The position numbers were made by a program, and so were the translations under genes. A stretch of 6,508 bases of DNA from DASSJM01 sp049587975 (GTDB lineage Bacteria > Actinomycetota > UBA4738 > HRBIN12). The DNA is taken from the NCBI GenBank assembly GCA_049587975.1, contig JBAVEY010000328.1:1-6508 (forward strand), given 5' to 3'. The notes beneath the pieces were generated by a model, which ran no database searches, was not told where the DNA came from, and was given only the letters and a program-made list of their open reading frames with translations. Each line of letters starts with the position of its first letter. Positions within the stretch are counted from its first letter, which is position 1. Below are positions 5,386-6,508 of the stretch, one piece after another.

Positions 5386-6508
5386 TCAGGGCCCCAGCTG
5401 GTCCAGGAACGTCATCGCGGCGTCAACCGATGGTCGGTGGCCTTTGCGCTCGTAGAGGGCGAGCGCCTCGCGGGACGCCTGCTCCGCCTCCGAGGGCCGT
5501 CCCGCTGCGCGGAGGACGCGAGCCAGCTCCATCCATGCGTCGCCCTGGTCCTCGGGGCACTCGGCGTCCGCGAGCATCGCGACGACGGCCCGGGCTCGGT
5601 CCTCGGCGCCATCCAGATCCCCCCGTGCGGCCAGCACGATCGTCTCTGCCGTGGCGGCGAACGACTGGGACGAGAGGTCGTCCTCGGCCGCGGTCCGGCC
5701 GATCGCAGCGAACCGCTCGGCCTCCTCGAGCCGGCCGAGCCTCGCAAGGTACGTGGCCAGGTAGGCGGCGTGCGTGGTCTTGATGCCCACGTGTCCCGTG
5801 GCGTCCAGGATCTCGCAGCCCCGCCGCGCGGCTCGCTCGGCCGCGTCCAGGTCGCCCGCCCGATATTCGAGTTGGCCGCGGAGGGACTCGCAGACCGCGA
5901 CGAAGAACCGCATCCCGACCGCCTCTGCGGCCGCGGCCGCGAGCTCGATCGTCCGGCGGGCCTCCTGCACCTCTCCCCGCATCGAGAGGTACCGGGAGCG
6001 GATGGCCAGCGCGGCCAGCTCGATCGGTCGGGAGCGGCGAACGTCGTCGCCCAGCGCATCGAGCCGCCGGAGCCCCTCGTCCGGCGTGGTCGACCCATAG
6101 CTCTCCGAGACCATCTGGAGGCGAAGCGCTTCGAACAGGAGCCGGTCGTCGCCGCACGCCCGCGCGTACGCGACGGCCCGTGCCTCGGCGCGCGCCGCTT
6201 GGTCGAACCGGCACGGCATGAACTCGATGAACCCGAGCTTCGTCCACGCGTCCGCGAGCCCGGCCTCGTCGCCGAGCTCGGTGAGGGCCTCGATCGCCGC
6301 CACGATCTCCGCGCGGGCCGTCGCCGTCGGGACGCTCCGGGGGTCGACCTCGTTCTGCACCTCGGTCCGCGCGATGCGCGCGCGCCACCCCAGCGAGCGG
6401 TCGTCGGCACCCTCCGCCAGCCGGACTGCCTCGTCGAGCGCCGCGAGCGCGGCAGGTTCGTCGCCCGCCTCCTGTAGCGCCGCGCCTAGGTGGTAGAGGG
6501 TCCACGCC
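5386..6508 (-). CDS. TPR-rich C-terminal part of a large regulator or cyclase/ATPase-type signalling protein, start outside the window
   Basis: The frame is open from the right edge to TGA at 5386, giving 373 residues with no start inside. It is all alpha-helical and Ala/Arg/Glu-rich, made of tetratricopeptide-like helix pairs: about residues 1-35 (AWTLYHLGAALQEAGDEPAA), 84-117, 163-197, 204-237, 243-276, 284-316 and 320-353 (AWMELARVLRAAGRPSEAEQ, then ALYERKG). Such arrays, ending in EAL-ALYERKG and a short tail, are typical of the C-termini of adenylate/guanylate cyclase-AAA ATPase proteins and of LuxR/MalT- or SARP-like regulators in high-GC bacteria, where the helices act as a protein- or ligand-binding scaffold. 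No catalytic or DNA-binding domain is visible, so the exact class is inferred. The frame inside has a GTG at 6360, but coding continues convincingly upstream of it, so it is not the start. No terminator with a T run is seen behind the gene. Confidence 0.85.
   Translation of the reverse strand, partial: AWTLYHLGAALQEAGDEPAALAALDEAVRLAEGADDRSLGWRARIARTEVQNEVDPRSVPTATARAEIVAAIEALTELGDEAGLADAWTKLGFIEFMPCRFDQAARAEARAVAYARACGDDRLLFEALRLQMVSESYGSTTPDEGLRRLDALGDDVRRSRPIELAALAIRSRYLSMRGEVQEARRTIELAAAAAEAVGMRFFVAVCESLRGQLEYRAGDLDAAERAARRGCEILDATGHVGIKTTHAAYLATYLARLGRLEEAERFAAIGRTAAEDDLSSQSFAATAETIVLAARGDLDGAEDRARAVVAMLADAECPEDQGDAWMELARVLRAAGRPSEAEQASREALALYERKGHRPSVDAAMTFLDQLGP

Noticed and set aside
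5437..6477. Long plus-strand frame opposite the TPR gene
   Set aside because: The minus strand gives coherent repeated TPR helices, whereas this frame is low-complexity Arg/Gly/Leu.

Overview
The window is high-GC DNA with long clean frames on both strands and frequent GTG starts. This fits a soil or water actinomycete-like bacterium (Actinomycetota) or a high-GC Chloroflexota member; the sequence alone does not settle which. There is no rRNA, tRNA or CRISPR array. I see five probable intact or window-truncated genes, two decayed genes and a small family of intergenic repeats.

Layout. (1) Positions 1-1601, plus strand: the end of an OppD/DppD-type ATPase, then a complete OppF/DppF-type ATPase overlapping it by 4 bases (GTGA). 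This is the distal end of an oligopeptide or oligosaccharide ABC importer operon whose binding protein and permeases would lie to the left. (2) About 1598-1880, minus strand: the wreck of a DDE (IS3/IS481-like) transposase abutting the oppF-like stop codon. A strong hairpin made from its sequence lies directly behind the operon. (3) 2164-2856, minus: a small SAM-dependent methyltransferase with an N-terminal membrane helix. (4) About 2966-3340, minus: a frameshifted gene remnant resembling the ARPP-1 (DUF6569-type) domain. (5) 3424-5043, minus: a flavin monoamine oxidase with a probable Tat export signal, a good ribosome binding site and a plausible promoter. (6) 5386-6508, minus: the C-terminal TPR part of a large protein that runs off the right edge, most likely a cyclase/AAA-ATPase or LuxR/SARP-like signalling regulator.

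How it fits together. Only the two ATPase genes clearly work together. The minus-strand genes are separated by gaps of roughly 70-340 bases and look individually expressed rather than a pathway. The gaps hold transposase debris, a dead gene and three direct copies of a diverged repeat (near 1921, 2915 and 5182). This suggests a loosely packed accessory region shaped by past insertions and decay. I do not see a convincing new defence, mobile or biosynthetic system; the repeat family and the frameshifted ARPP-1-like gene are the best leads.
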